Shown here one piece after another: positions 15,096-22,583 of a stretch of DNA of 28,987 nucleotides (position 1 is its first letter; each line of letters starts with the position of its first letter). Source of the DNA: Bog-756 sp049517675 (lineage in GTDB: Bacteria > Actinomycetota > Acidimicrobiia > Acidimicrobiales > RAAP-2). Under the pieces are notes generated by a model. It ran no database searches and had not been told where the DNA came from. It saw nothing but the letters and a program-made list of their open reading frames with translations. Location of the stretch: NCBI GenBank assembly GCA_049517675.1, contig JBEKRV010000049.1, positions 1-28,987 on the forward strand, given 5' to 3'. The position numbers and the translations under genes were made by a program.

Positions 15096-16055
15096 CTAGT
15101 GCGGCCCGGTGGTTGCCGTGGTCGCGGTCGGCTGCGTCGTGGTCGGTCTGGTCGTTGTCGTGGTGGTCGTTGTCGTGGTGGTCGTCTTGGGGCTGGCAGG
15201 GACCGGCCTGGCCAGACTGACGGAGGCCAACGGTCTCTTCGAGTCGGTATTGCTCAGGACGGTGACATTCACCGACTCTCCGCCCTTGCGTCGCACTTCG
15301 AGATGCCACGTCTGCAGGTTGTCGAGCGAGATCGTCTGCTCCTGCGGTGCCGACTTTCCGATGACCTCTTCGACGACGAACCGCGAGCGATGTCCCTGGT
15401 GGTTCGTGACGCCCACCTGGGCGGTGGTACTCCACTGGTCGTCGACCGGTTGGGTGACGATCCAGGCCTGCACGAACGTCTCCCGTGAGGCGAAGGCGGC
15501 GGATCGGAGCGACAGCAGGAGTGCTCCGGCCACCACGACTGCCGTTGTCAGCAGCAAGGCGACCTGGCGAATCGTGAGCAGCTTCGTCGGTCGACCGGGA
15601 GCCTCCGATTCCGTGTCGCCGGATTCCGTGTCGCCAGGTTCCGTGTCGCCTTCGCCTGCACCGGACGGAGCCGGGATCGCCACATCGTCGGTCCCGTCGG
15701 CAGTCTCGGCCTGTGGAGCCCCTCGCAGCCATCCCACGAGCGAGAGGACCAGCACCTCCACGGTGAGCAGTACCAGCCAGTGCGTACGCGTGAGGCCGCC
15801 GACGAGGTTGAGCAACAGGCCGCCCATGATGACCGTGCCGACGCTCGCGGCGACGGTCCACATGAGGCGTTGTGCGCCACGCACCTGCCGGCTGTGGGGA
15901 TCGACGGCGAGGAGCAGGGCTGCCCCAGGGGCGTACAGGGCGAGGGGGAGCCCGGCGATCACGGTGATCGCCGGGAGCAGCGAGAGGGCGGCCAGTGTGG
16001 CGCACACGTCGGTGCCGAGGATGAGGAGGAGGCTCCACCTGCGGGGCGCGGTCAC
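15096..16055 (-). CDS. DUF1616-like membrane protein with Thr-rich C-terminal tail
   Basis: 319 aa. The first ~110 residues form about four membrane helices; a charged spacer of three GDTES-like repeats follows, then one more helix (about 165-185) and an outside domain of about 100 residues. The outside domain (VQAWIVTQ, VGVTNHQGHRSRFVVEE, TWHLEVR) resembles the extracellular part of DUF1616 proteins. The tail after about residue 285 is almost pure Thr/Pro, likely wall-spanning or glycosylated. GTG 16055 has GAGGA upstream and lies 7 bp after the stop of the GT-C-like gene, so the two form an operon. Function unknown; DUF1616 proteins often accompany surface-polysaccharide genes. Confidence 0.65.
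   Translation of the reverse strand: MTAPRRWSLLLILGTDVCATLAALSLLPAITVIAGLPLALYAPGAALLLAVDPHSRQVRGAQRLMWTVAASVGTVIMGGLLLNLVGGLTRTHWLVLLTVEVLVLSLVGWLRGAPQAETADGTDDVAIPAPSGAGEGDTEPGDTESGDTESEAPGRPTKLLTIRQVALLLTTAVVVAGALLLSLRSAAFASRETFVQAWIVTQPVDDQWSTTAQVGVTNHQGHRSRFVVEEVIGKSAPQEQTISLDNLQTWHLEVRRKGGESVNVTVLSNTDSKRPLASVSLARPVPASPKTTTTTTTTTTTTRPTTTQPTATTATTGPH
15607..15651 (-). repeat. Three 15-bp tandem repeats (GDTES spacer)
   Basis: Units 15607-15621, 15622-15636 and 15637-15651 share GATTCCGTGTCGCC with one or two changes each. They encode an acidic 5-residue repeat in the cytoplasmic spacer of the DUF1616-like protein. Confidence 0.85.
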
Positions 16056-16062
16056 GGTGTCC

Positions 16063-18033
16063 TCATCGGTGCGCGGCGCCCTTGAAGTCGTAGATCACGA
16101 TCGTGCCGTCGTCGTAGATCCGGGAGACACCGGGGATCGTGTCGAACTTGTCGACGACGGACTGCGGAAGTGGCGACGAGTAGAAGTTGCGGCCGGGATC
16201 CGCGGCGAAGTAGTAGCCGACGGTGGGAAGATACCGCGTCATGCGTCGATCGATGACGACGTACTGGACATGACTGGTTCGGATCAACTCGTAGTCCGCC
16301 GTGGTGAATTTCGTGGTCAGGAAGATTCGGGCGACGTTCTTCCGGTCGTACTCGTGGCCGAGGGCGCCCAGCATCTGACCGGTGAAGAAGTCGGAGGCGA
16401 GACCGCCGCCGGGTGGCAGCGTGGAGGCGATCCAGGACGCGGCCGAAAGGTTGTGGTCGTCCACCGATCGTTCGAAGGCGCTGAAGAGGAAGGGTCCGGG
16501 TAGGCGCGAGTAGTAATTAGGATATCCACCGGCGATGCCACCGACGGCGCAGACCACGACGACGGCGGTCTTGGTGGCCGGGGTCCATGCCCGCGACGCC
16601 CTCCGCAGCCACTTGTTGGCGGGCGGATCGCTCGGTTTCCGGTCGCAGAGCAACAGAGCCGTGACGAAGCTGAGCGGGATGAGGACGAACGTCAGGGAGC
16701 GTGCGGCGAGCACGGTGCCGTTCGCCGCCGCCACCCGGATCAACACCACGCCGAAGATGCCCAGTGAACCGACGGCCAGGCCGAGGGTCACGGCATGCAT
16801 TCCGTCCCGACGTCGCTTCCAGACGCTCCACGCCCCGATGGGAGCCAGGACGATGAAGATAAGGATCGACACGTACTCGAGAGCGAGGTCGCTCGGTCTG
16901 GCGGCACCGGTCGGTCCGGTGGCGAGCTTCGAGGTGAAGATCGATGTGTAGCCCAGTGGATGGGGAGGTTTGTAGGGCTTTTCACCGATGAGTGCCTCGA
17001 CGACCGGTTTGAAGTATGGCCAGGTCGATGTGGCGATCAGGAGGTCCCAGGTGGCGACCATGGCGGTCACGACGACGAACAGGACCGGCAGCCGCCGCGA
17101 CCGCATCTCACGCGGCAGGAAGTACTGGATGACGCTGAAGCCGAAGAGGACTGCGACCAGGGCGAACCCGGTCACATGGTGGGAGACCGTCGTCGCGGCC
17201 GCACAGGCGACTGCCGCGAGGCCCCATGCGTTTGCCGCCGGACCCTTCTCGTCGAGCATCCGTGCCACCGCCAGGAGGAGGAGGATGAAGAACGGAAGCG
17301 CCATCGTCTCGTAGATGAAGTACGAGTCGAAGAACTGGAAATGGGGCGACGTGGCATAGACGACGGTGGCGACCGCGGCGATCTTCGCGTTCCGGGTCAG
17401 GTGGGCGACGAGGAAGAAGACGGCGAGTCCGATGAGGACGTGCGCGGTCCCGGCGACGATGAGCCCGGACGCGATGAGTGACAGATGGGTGATGTCGACG
17501 ATGGCCGTGGTGACGATCTCGAGGCCGGGGAACTGCGGACTGGGCGCCAATGCCGTGTTGTGGTGGAACAGATGATGGGTCGCCAGGATGGTCTGGGCCG
17601 TCTGTACGTGGGAGAACTCGTCCAGGAAGAGGAATCTCGTCGGGCTGTAATACAGCAGGACGAGGTAGGTGGTGAGCGGCATCAGAAGGGCGATCGCCGT
17701 GGCTTCGACCCACAGGATCGACTTCCTGAACAGCAGGAATCCTGCAGGTACCGCATAGATGATCACCTGGCCGAGCCAGAAGAGGACGGTCGCCCAGGGC
17801 CGGCTGCTCCGTGAGCCGGCGAAGGCGACAGCGACGATCAGCGAGCCGACCGCCATGCCGAGCATGATCTCGGGTGTCCTGCCGAGAAGGGTCGGCCTGA
17901 CTACGGCCTCACCCGTTTCGGCGAGCGAGTCGGCCAAATCGGTCGCGTCGACCTGATCCGCGTCGACCTGATCCGCGTCGACCTGATCCGCGTCGACGTG
18001 GGTCGACGGAGTCTCGGTCGTCTCGAGGCTCAC
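16063..18033 (-). CDS. Polytopic membrane glycosyltransferase-like protein (GT-C fold)
   Basis: 656 aa. A polar N-terminus of about 55 residues with VDADQ repeats precedes some 11-13 membrane helices, then a soluble C-terminal domain of about 160 residues outside the membrane. The first large loop carries LDEFSH (Asp138, Glu139), in the place of the acidic catalytic motif of GT-C enzymes that use lipid-linked sugars. The C-terminal part (WIASTLPPGGGLASDFFTG; YVVIDRRMTRYLP) resembles the outside domain of large actinobacterial membrane transferases. No good Shine-Dalgarno precedes GTG 18033, but a TAGCAT -10-like element lies at 18057-18052. Likely roles are sugar transfer or polymerisation on the outer face; a Wzy-like function cannot be excluded. 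Donor and acceptor are unknown. Confidence 0.7.
   Translation of the reverse strand: MSLETTETPSTHVDADQVDADQVDADQVDATDLADSLAETGEAVVRPTLLGRTPEIMLGMAVGSLIVAVAFAGSRSSRPWATVLFWLGQVIIYAVPAGFLLFRKSILWVEATAIALLMPLTTYLVLLYYSPTRFLFLDEFSHVQTAQTILATHHLFHHNTALAPSPQFPGLEIVTTAIVDITHLSLIASGLIVAGTAHVLIGLAVFFLVAHLTRNAKIAAVATVVYATSPHFQFFDSYFIYETMALPFFILLLLAVARMLDEKGPAANAWGLAAVACAAATTVSHHVTGFALVAVLFGFSVIQYFLPREMRSRRLPVLFVVVTAMVATWDLLIATSTWPYFKPVVEALIGEKPYKPPHPLGYTSIFTSKLATGPTGAARPSDLALEYVSILIFIVLAPIGAWSVWKRRRDGMHAVTLGLAVGSLGIFGVVLIRVAAANGTVLAARSLTFVLIPLSFVTALLLCDRKPSDPPANKWLRRASRAWTPATKTAVVVVCAVGGIAGGYPNYYSRLPGPFLFSAFERSVDDHNLSAASWIASTLPPGGGLASDFFTGQMLGALGHEYDRKNVARIFLTTKFTTADYELIRTSHVQYVVIDRRMTRYLPTVGYYFAADPGRNFYSSPLPQSVVDKFDTIPGVSRIYDDGTIVIYDFKGAAHR
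17945..17997 (-). repeat. 15-bp tandem repeats (VDADQ) at N-terminus of GT-C-like protein
   Basis: Three full copies of GCGTCGACCTGATCC at 17945-17989, identical to each other, and the first 8 bp of a fourth. They add repeated acidic VDADQ units to the cytoplasmic N-terminus and are prone to slippage. Confidence 0.9.
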
Positions 18034-18253
18034 GATCGGTGAGCGGTGCCGATGCTAGCGATCACGCGGGCGGGCTCCGACGAGGGAATTCGCGATCAGG
18101 CCTACGGGGTGACGGCCCTGCGGTAGTGGCGACGGCGCGGGCATCCGGGTGATCCGTCCTGCCTCGCTCGCTCACCACCACCGTAGGCACCCGGACAGGC
18201 TACCTCCGGCGGGCCACCCCACGGTACCGCCGGCCCGTGGATTCATCGGTCCC

Positions 18254-18296
18254 GCCACTGTGCGCAGTGCTTCCGGGACGGGCTGCGCACGGTGGC
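18254..18296 (-). terminator. Strong hairpin downstream of SDR gene
   Basis: GCCAC-T-GTGCGCAG (18254-18267) pairs with CTGCGCAC-G-GTGGC (18283-18296): a 14-bp stem with one G-U pair and a 15-nt loop, 33 bp past the SDR stop. No U-run follows, which is common for hairpin terminators in high-GC actinobacteria. The rest of the 295-bp gap (18034-18328) holds the putative promoter of the GT-C-like gene and no gene. Confidence 0.6.
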
Positions 18297-18328
18297 CGCA
18301 ACCGTCCTTCGCCACCCCCCGAACGGCT

Positions 18329-19213
18329 TCAGGCCGGAGGTGGCGAGGGCGGGACCGGCTGGCCGAACCGCCGGAGCGTGATACCGAGCATGTCGAGCAC
18401 CTCGAGGCGGGGAACGTCCGGTGCCGGCGCGGCAAGACCCAGGAGCGAATCGGAACGGAACGGGAGGTCGAGCCCGACCCTCTCGGCCAATCGGAGCGCA
18501 ACGTAGGCGGCACGCCAGTCGACGGCCACCGTACGGCACGTTCTTCCGTGCATCCGACCGAGCCCCTGTACGACCTGGCGGAAGGGTACGGGGATCGGAT
18601 TGGCGACCCCGATGGCGCCACGCCCCAGGAGGGTCGGGTCCGCCGAAGCGAGCGCCTCGACGGTCGAGGCGAAGTCGTCCTCGTGCACCGTGAATTGGTG
18701 GGAACGTGCGGCGAACACGGGCACCACCGGCAGACGGGTGAGTGAGGCGATCGCCCCGGCCATGCCTCCGGCGTTGGGCCCGTAGACCAGGCCGGGCCTG
18801 ATGGCAACCGCACCATGCTCGTCTGCGTCACGTTCGATCTGCAGCTTGGCACTGCCGTAGAGCTGCTCGGTCCCCTCGTATGCCGACATCGACGAAAGGA
18901 CGATCGTTCTCGGGACCCGCGCCCAGTCCGCCGCATCCAGGAGCCTACGAGTGCCGTCGACATTTGTCCTCCAGATGTCATCGCGCTCCCGGGCGGTCAT
19001 GTCGTACGCACAATGGACGAGGACATCGAGTCCGTCGAGGAGATCCGACGGCAGGTCCTCCTCGAACGAGTATCGACGTGCCCTCGGTCCCCGAGGACGA
19101 CGGACGAGGTCGATGCACGACCAGCCGGACGCCCCGAGCCTCTCCCGGACGACACCCCCCAGGTACCCGGTGGCACCGGTGATCCCGACCGTGCCACGGC
19201 AGGGCGCCGTCAC
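18329..19213 (-). CDS. NAD(P)-dependent epimerase/dehydratase, extended SDR
   Basis: 294 aa, Rossmann fold. The dinucleotide motif GITGATGYLGG is at residues 10-20 and the active-site YxxxK is Tyr119-Lys123 (YGSAK), with Ser in SSMSAYEG before it. IRPGLVYGP is the usual SDR segment after the active site. Such enzymes epimerise, dehydrate or reduce nucleotide sugars, or reduce keto groups. The start GTG 19213 overlaps the GMC oxidoreductase stop as GTGA with no separate ribosome binding site, so translation is coupled. Pairing with a flavin oxidoreductase suggests a two-step oxidation and reduction or epimerisation of one alcohol. Substrate unknown. Confidence 0.86.
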   Translation of the reverse strand: MTAPCRGTVGITGATGYLGGVVRERLGASGWSCIDLVRRPRGPRARRYSFEEDLPSDLLDGLDVLVHCAYDMTARERDDIWRTNVDGTRRLLDAADWARVPRTIVLSSMSAYEGTEQLYGSAKLQIERDADEHGAVAIRPGLVYGPNAGGMAGAIASLTRLPVVPVFAARSHQFTVHEDDFASTVEALASADPTLLGRGAIGVANPIPVPFRQVVQGLGRMHGRTCRTVAVDWRAAYVALRLAERVGLDLPFRSDSLLGLAAPAPDVPRLEVLDMLGITLRRFGQPVPPSPPPA

Positions 19214-20811
19214 GACGCCAACGCCATGGCCTCGGAGGCGATCCGGTTCGCGTTGGCCATGATGGTCAAGGTGAACGTCGTTGCCGGTACGGTGGGGAAC
19301 ACCGACGCATCGACTGCATGGACTCTCGACCAGCGGCTCAACCGTCCCAGTCGGTCCGTGGTCAGCGGTCCGTCGACGGGCCCGGTGCGGTGCGGCAGGC
19401 TACCGCCGAAGTGGTAGCTCTTGCCGGGGGCGGAGAGGGACGTCATCGGCAGGATCGGCCAGAGATCGATCCCGGGAGCGATCCGGAGCATGCGACGCAC
19501 GACCCGGCGCAGCATCTGGTTCGTGCCCGCTGGCTGCTCGTCGCCGGAGATCAGGACGCCCGCCGCCAACTCGGGCCCACGTGGCGGCTCGACGCGGATG
19601 CGCATGGCGGGGGACTCCCACGACGGGAGATACCCGAGTCCCACCGTCAGGCGGCGGAGCACCTGGGTGCCGACGGGACGACCCGGGCCCGATCTCAGCG
19701 CCGCCGGCAGGGCGTCGGCGATCGCCGCGTTGTGCGGGTAGAAGTGGATCTGCGAGACGTCCAGCCACCGCCGATCGAGTGCCACCAGCATGTTGAACTG
19801 ATTCAGAGTGAACTCCGTGGAGACCTCCGGGTCGGGCGTCGGCTTCGAGGACAGCATGGGCATCACGAATTGGGCGGACTCCGCCATCGACACGTCCTCG
19901 TCGTAGAGCCGGAGCGCATCGAGCACGAGCCGCGTCGTGCCGACGGCACCGCAGGCGAGATAGACGCGATCAGCCTCGAAGCGGTGCATGCTCCCGTCGG
20001 TGAGGTCCCGTGCGGTGACGAAGGGCCTGTCCCCGACCTGTCCCACGTCGATTACCTGCAGACCCCCGTGGTAGTCGACCCGTCCGTCGTTCCGCAGTCG
20101 GTCGAAGGTGTGTGCAGCCGAGTAGATCAGTCCGTAGGGGCACCCCGTCATGCACAGGCCGCACCGGACGCAGGATCGTGCCTCGAATGCGAGCCGGGCC
20201 CGACCGACGACGACTCCATACCGCTCGAATTCGGCGCGGCGCCGCTCGAATGCGTCCAGCACCGCCTGGGTGCGGGGCGCCAACTGTGGGAGCGGGTCGC
20301 TCTCGGCGATCAGGGGGAAGTGCTCGGCGATGGCGTCGTCGTCCGCGGCGAACGGGATCGCCGTGAGGACGGACCGGTAGAAGGGCTCCATCTCGGAGTA
20401 GGTGACCGGCCACCGGTCGAAGGTCGCCGGCGTGAAGGGCATCACCTGTGATCCCCAGATGTTGCTGAGGCCACCATAGGCGCCTGACACCACCGTGCGG
20501 TTGGCGTGCGACAGGGCTCGCACGTCGGCGAGCTGGCCCACGTCTTCGAAGGGGTAGTCCGAACCGTACGAGCGCTTCTCGGGAAGTCCCCGGCGTCCGG
20601 ACTCGACGGGCTGCGCTCGGATCGTGCGCACGTCGTCGTCGTTCCAGGCGTCGACCGGCGTGGTGGACATCCGGTCGACGACTGCCTGCCGGTCGGCGTC
20701 GAGCCGGTTGCCGATGTCGACCACGATGACCCGCTGTGACCGGTCGGCGGTGAGCGCCAGCGCCACACCGGCTGCGGCGGGACCGGACCCGACGATGATC
20801 GACGTCGTCAT
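19210..20811 (-). CDS. GMC-family FAD oxidoreductase with a four-Cys Fe-S-type motif
   Basis: 533 aa. The FAD-binding motif VGSGPAAAG follows the start directly, with VVDIG at the end of the second strand. The GMC C-terminal region is recognisable as YHFGGSLP and HAVDASVFPTVPATTFTLTIMANANRIA; the usual second catalytic His/Asn is not obvious because the expected Asn-Pro is replaced by Pro-Ala-Thr-Thr. Residues 214-224 read CVRCGLCMTGC followed by Pro, a ferredoxin-like CxxCxxCxxxC motif unusual for this family. Fe-S clusters are known in some bacterial FAD-dependent sugar dehydrogenases of the GMC family. No signal peptide, so it is cytoplasmic, perhaps on a sugar or lipid-linked sugar. ATG 20811 has no Shine-Dalgarno but overlaps the stop of a small upstream ORF (ATGA). 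Confidence 0.82.
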   Translation of the reverse strand: MTTSIIVGSGPAAAGVALALTADRSQRVIVVDIGNRLDADRQAVVDRMSTTPVDAWNDDDVRTIRAQPVESGRRGLPEKRSYGSDYPFEDVGQLADVRALSHANRTVVSGAYGGLSNIWGSQVMPFTPATFDRWPVTYSEMEPFYRSVLTAIPFAADDDAIAEHFPLIAESDPLPQLAPRTQAVLDAFERRRAEFERYGVVVGRARLAFEARSCVRCGLCMTGCPYGLIYSAAHTFDRLRNDGRVDYHGGLQVIDVGQVGDRPFVTARDLTDGSMHRFEADRVYLACGAVGTTRLVLDALRLYDEDVSMAESAQFVMPMLSSKPTPDPEVSTEFTLNQFNMLVALDRRWLDVSQIHFYPHNAAIADALPAALRSGPGRPVGTQVLRRLTVGLGYLPSWESPAMRIRVEPPRGPELAAGVLISGDEQPAGTNQMLRRVVRRMLRIAPGIDLWPILPMTSLSAPGKSYHFGGSLPHRTGPVDGPLTTDRLGRLSRWSRVHAVDASVFPTVPATTFTLTIMANANRIASEAMALAS

Positions 20812-20936
20812 CGGTAGTGGTTGCCGAACGCGGCGGTGGAGGCCTCCTCGGGCCGAGTCGTGGGGCACATCGGTCGAGCCCCACGGCGCGTCGGACGGGC
20901 CAGTGCCCGATCCGCGGTGTCCTTCGCCAGCTCCAC
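20808..20936 (-). CDS. Candidate 42-aa small protein coupled to the GMC oxidoreductase
   Basis: A GTG at 20936 with AGGAG 6 nt upstream opens a 42-residue frame (MELAKDTADRALARPTRRG...) whose TGA overlaps the GMC start as ATGA, the same joint as elsewhere in this window. The GMC start has no ribosome binding site of its own, so coupled translation from this ORF would explain its expression. The first 15 residues could form an amphipathic helix; the rest is basic and Pro/Thr-rich. Not recognised. It may be a leader peptide or a small partner protein; GMC sugar dehydrogenases with Fe-S clusters do have a small subunit, but that one is larger. Confidence 0.4.
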   Translation of the reverse strand: MELAKDTADRALARPTRRGARPMCPTTRPEEASTAAFGNHYR

Positions 20937-21219
20937 TCCGGTCTCCTGTCGTTGCTGCGCGGAATGCAGGCCCGAGAGTAGATCGTGGACAGCGGGAAGG
21001 CGAAAGGAGGGACGGGTCCGGACCCGGGGACCGAACGTCCCGTGCGCGGGCGGCCGGGCGTCGCCCGACGGTGCCGGACGGATGGGGGAACCTGCGGGTA
21101 CCATTGCCAGCGAGCCGCGCCCGAGGGGCCTCGTCGCGGCCGGGGCATCCGGAGGCGCGGTCGGCGATCCGTGTGCGCGGGCGTTGTGCGGTACCACAGG
21201 GCATGCACGGGAGCGACGA
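20937..21219 (+). other. Divergent intergenic region upstream of GMC operon and FN3 protein
   Basis: About 280 bp that must hold promoters for both directions. On the minus strand TACTCT (20979-20974 region) is a weak -10-like string before the small ORF. On the plus strand an excellent ribosome-binding-like AAAGGAGGG lies at 21003-21011, but no start codon follows within useful distance. No other gene is seen. Confidence 0.35.
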
Positions 21220-22569
21220 ATGAAGATACCCAAGCACAGAGCCTCCGGTGATCCGCACCCTGCGCTGCGTGACCCGCTGCTGCTCACCTTGGTGATGCTG
21301 TGCTCGGTCGGCGTCCTCGCGGTCGTGGTGGTGATGGCGGGCGGGACTGCATCCCACACGAAGGCGTCCGTGGCGAACCATGGCGAGACGGTGGTCACCG
21401 CCGGCCCCAACCCCCCGACACCGACACGGCCCCAAGCGTCCCATCCGGCACCTCGGAGCCCGACGGTGAAGAAGGTCGTGGCGGCACACCCGACCGCGAC
21501 AAAGGCGCCGGCCGCCGTGCCGGTCCCGACCATCACCCACGTCGTCCCCGGGGACACATCGTCCTCCCTCACCTGGGCGTCGACCGCGGTCGCGGGCTCA
21601 CCGGCGGTGAGTGGGTACAACGTCTATGTGGGGATCCGACCCGGTGTGGAGAGTTCGAACCCGAACAACGGGAAGACACCGGTGACCACGACGAACTATG
21701 TGGTCCAGGGCCTCACCACGGGAGTCGTGTACTACTTCACGGTGAAGGCCGTAGCCGACGGGAGGCTCTCGTCCGCCTCGAACGAGGTGTCGGCGGTCCC
21801 CGGGGCGAACTACGAGCCCATCGGGACCCTGCCCACGCCGATCGTGGCCATTGCGGCGGCTCCCGACGGCGGGGGGTACTGGCTGGCGAACTACCAGGGG
21901 GCGGTGTCCGCCCTCGGTTCGACCACGAGTCTGGGGTCGACCGCCGGTATGACGCTGACCGCTTCGATCTGCCAGATCGTCGCCACGAGCGACGGGCAGG
22001 GCTACTGGGAGGTCGCCCGGGACGGCGGCGTCTTCGCCTTCGGCGACGCCCAGTACTACGGGTCTGCGGCGAGCATGAAATTGAACGCCCCCATCGTCGG
22101 CATGGCCGCCACCAGCGACGACAAGGGCTACTGGGAGGTCGCCCGGGACGGCGGCGTCTTCGCCTTCGGCGACGCGCAGTACTTCGGTTCCATGGCCGGG
22201 AAGACCGTGAACCGGGGGATCTCCGCGATCGCCGCCGACCCCGCCACCGGTGGCTACTGGGAATTGTCCCTGGACGGCGGCATCTTCGCCTTCAATGCGC
22301 CGTTCCTCGGGACGGCCCAGGGGCACGTCGGCGTCGGCTCGGTCGTGGGCATGGCGGTCACCCACACTGGTGAGGGCTACTGGGAGGTGGCGGACTACGG
22401 CGGCGTGTTCGCGTTCGGCGACGCCGAGTACCAAGGTTCGTTGACCGCCTCTGCTCTCAACGCCCCGGTCGCCGGGATCGCGGTCGATCGGGCGACGGGC
22501 GGCTACTGGCTCGTCGGCTCCGACGGAGGTGTGTTCGCGTTTGGGGCACCCCAATACGGTGGCGGCTGA
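21220..22569 (+). CDS. Surface protein: signal anchor, FN3 domain and WxxxxDGGVFAFGDA repeats
   Basis: 449 aa. ATG 21220 has GGGAG 6 nt upstream. A polar N-terminus precedes one membrane segment (about residues 20-42), then a Pro/Thr/Ala-rich linker to about 100. A fibronectin type III domain follows at about 103-192 (SSSLTWASTAV, SGYNVYVG, YYFTVKAVADGRLSSASNEVSAVP). The rest is six repeats of about 42-48 residues centred on GYWEVARDGGVFAFGDAQYYGS, with sites for a beta-propeller-like or beta-solenoid fold. Such repeats are common in extracellular proteins of Acidimicrobiia-like actinobacteria, where they often follow enzymatic or binding domains. No catalytic motif is seen. Carbohydrate or matrix binding outside the cell is inferred. 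Confidence 0.8.
   Translation: MKIPKHRASGDPHPALRDPLLLTLVMLCSVGVLAVVVVMAGGTASHTKASVANHGETVVTAGPNPPTPTRPQASHPAPRSPTVKKVVAAHPTATKAPAAVPVPTITHVVPGDTSSSLTWASTAVAGSPAVSGYNVYVGIRPGVESSNPNNGKTPVTTTNYVVQGLTTGVVYYFTVKAVADGRLSSASNEVSAVPGANYEPIGTLPTPIVAIAAAPDGGGYWLANYQGAVSALGSTTSLGSTAGMTLTASICQIVATSDGQGYWEVARDGGVFAFGDAQYYGSAASMKLNAPIVGMAATSDDKGYWEVARDGGVFAFGDAQYFGSMAGKTVNRGISAIAADPATGGYWELSLDGGIFAFNAPFLGTAQGHVGVGSVVGMAVTHTGEGYWEVADYGGVFAFGDAEYQGSLTASALNAPVAGIAVDRATGGYWLVGSDGGVFAFGAPQYGGG
21998..22175 (+). repeat. 126-bp direct repeat within the FN3/propeller-like gene
   Basis: Bases 21998-22049 recur without change at 22124-22175, a period of 126 bp (42 residues). Flanking repeats in the same gene keep the protein motif but not the DNA identity, so this pair is a recent duplication or conversion. 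Confidence 0.85.
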
Positions 22570-22583
22570 ACCCCTGACCCCGC

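Noticed and set aside
15109..16503. Plus-strand frame starting with a run of Val residues
   Set aside because: The Val run is the complement of the Thr-rich tail codons of the DUF1616-like gene; the rest shows no domain.
21003..21011. Strong plus-strand Shine-Dalgarno-like AAAGGAGGG
   Set aside because: No ATG, GTG or TTG follows within about 15 nt in a useful frame; the downstream gene has its own RBS at 21209-21213.
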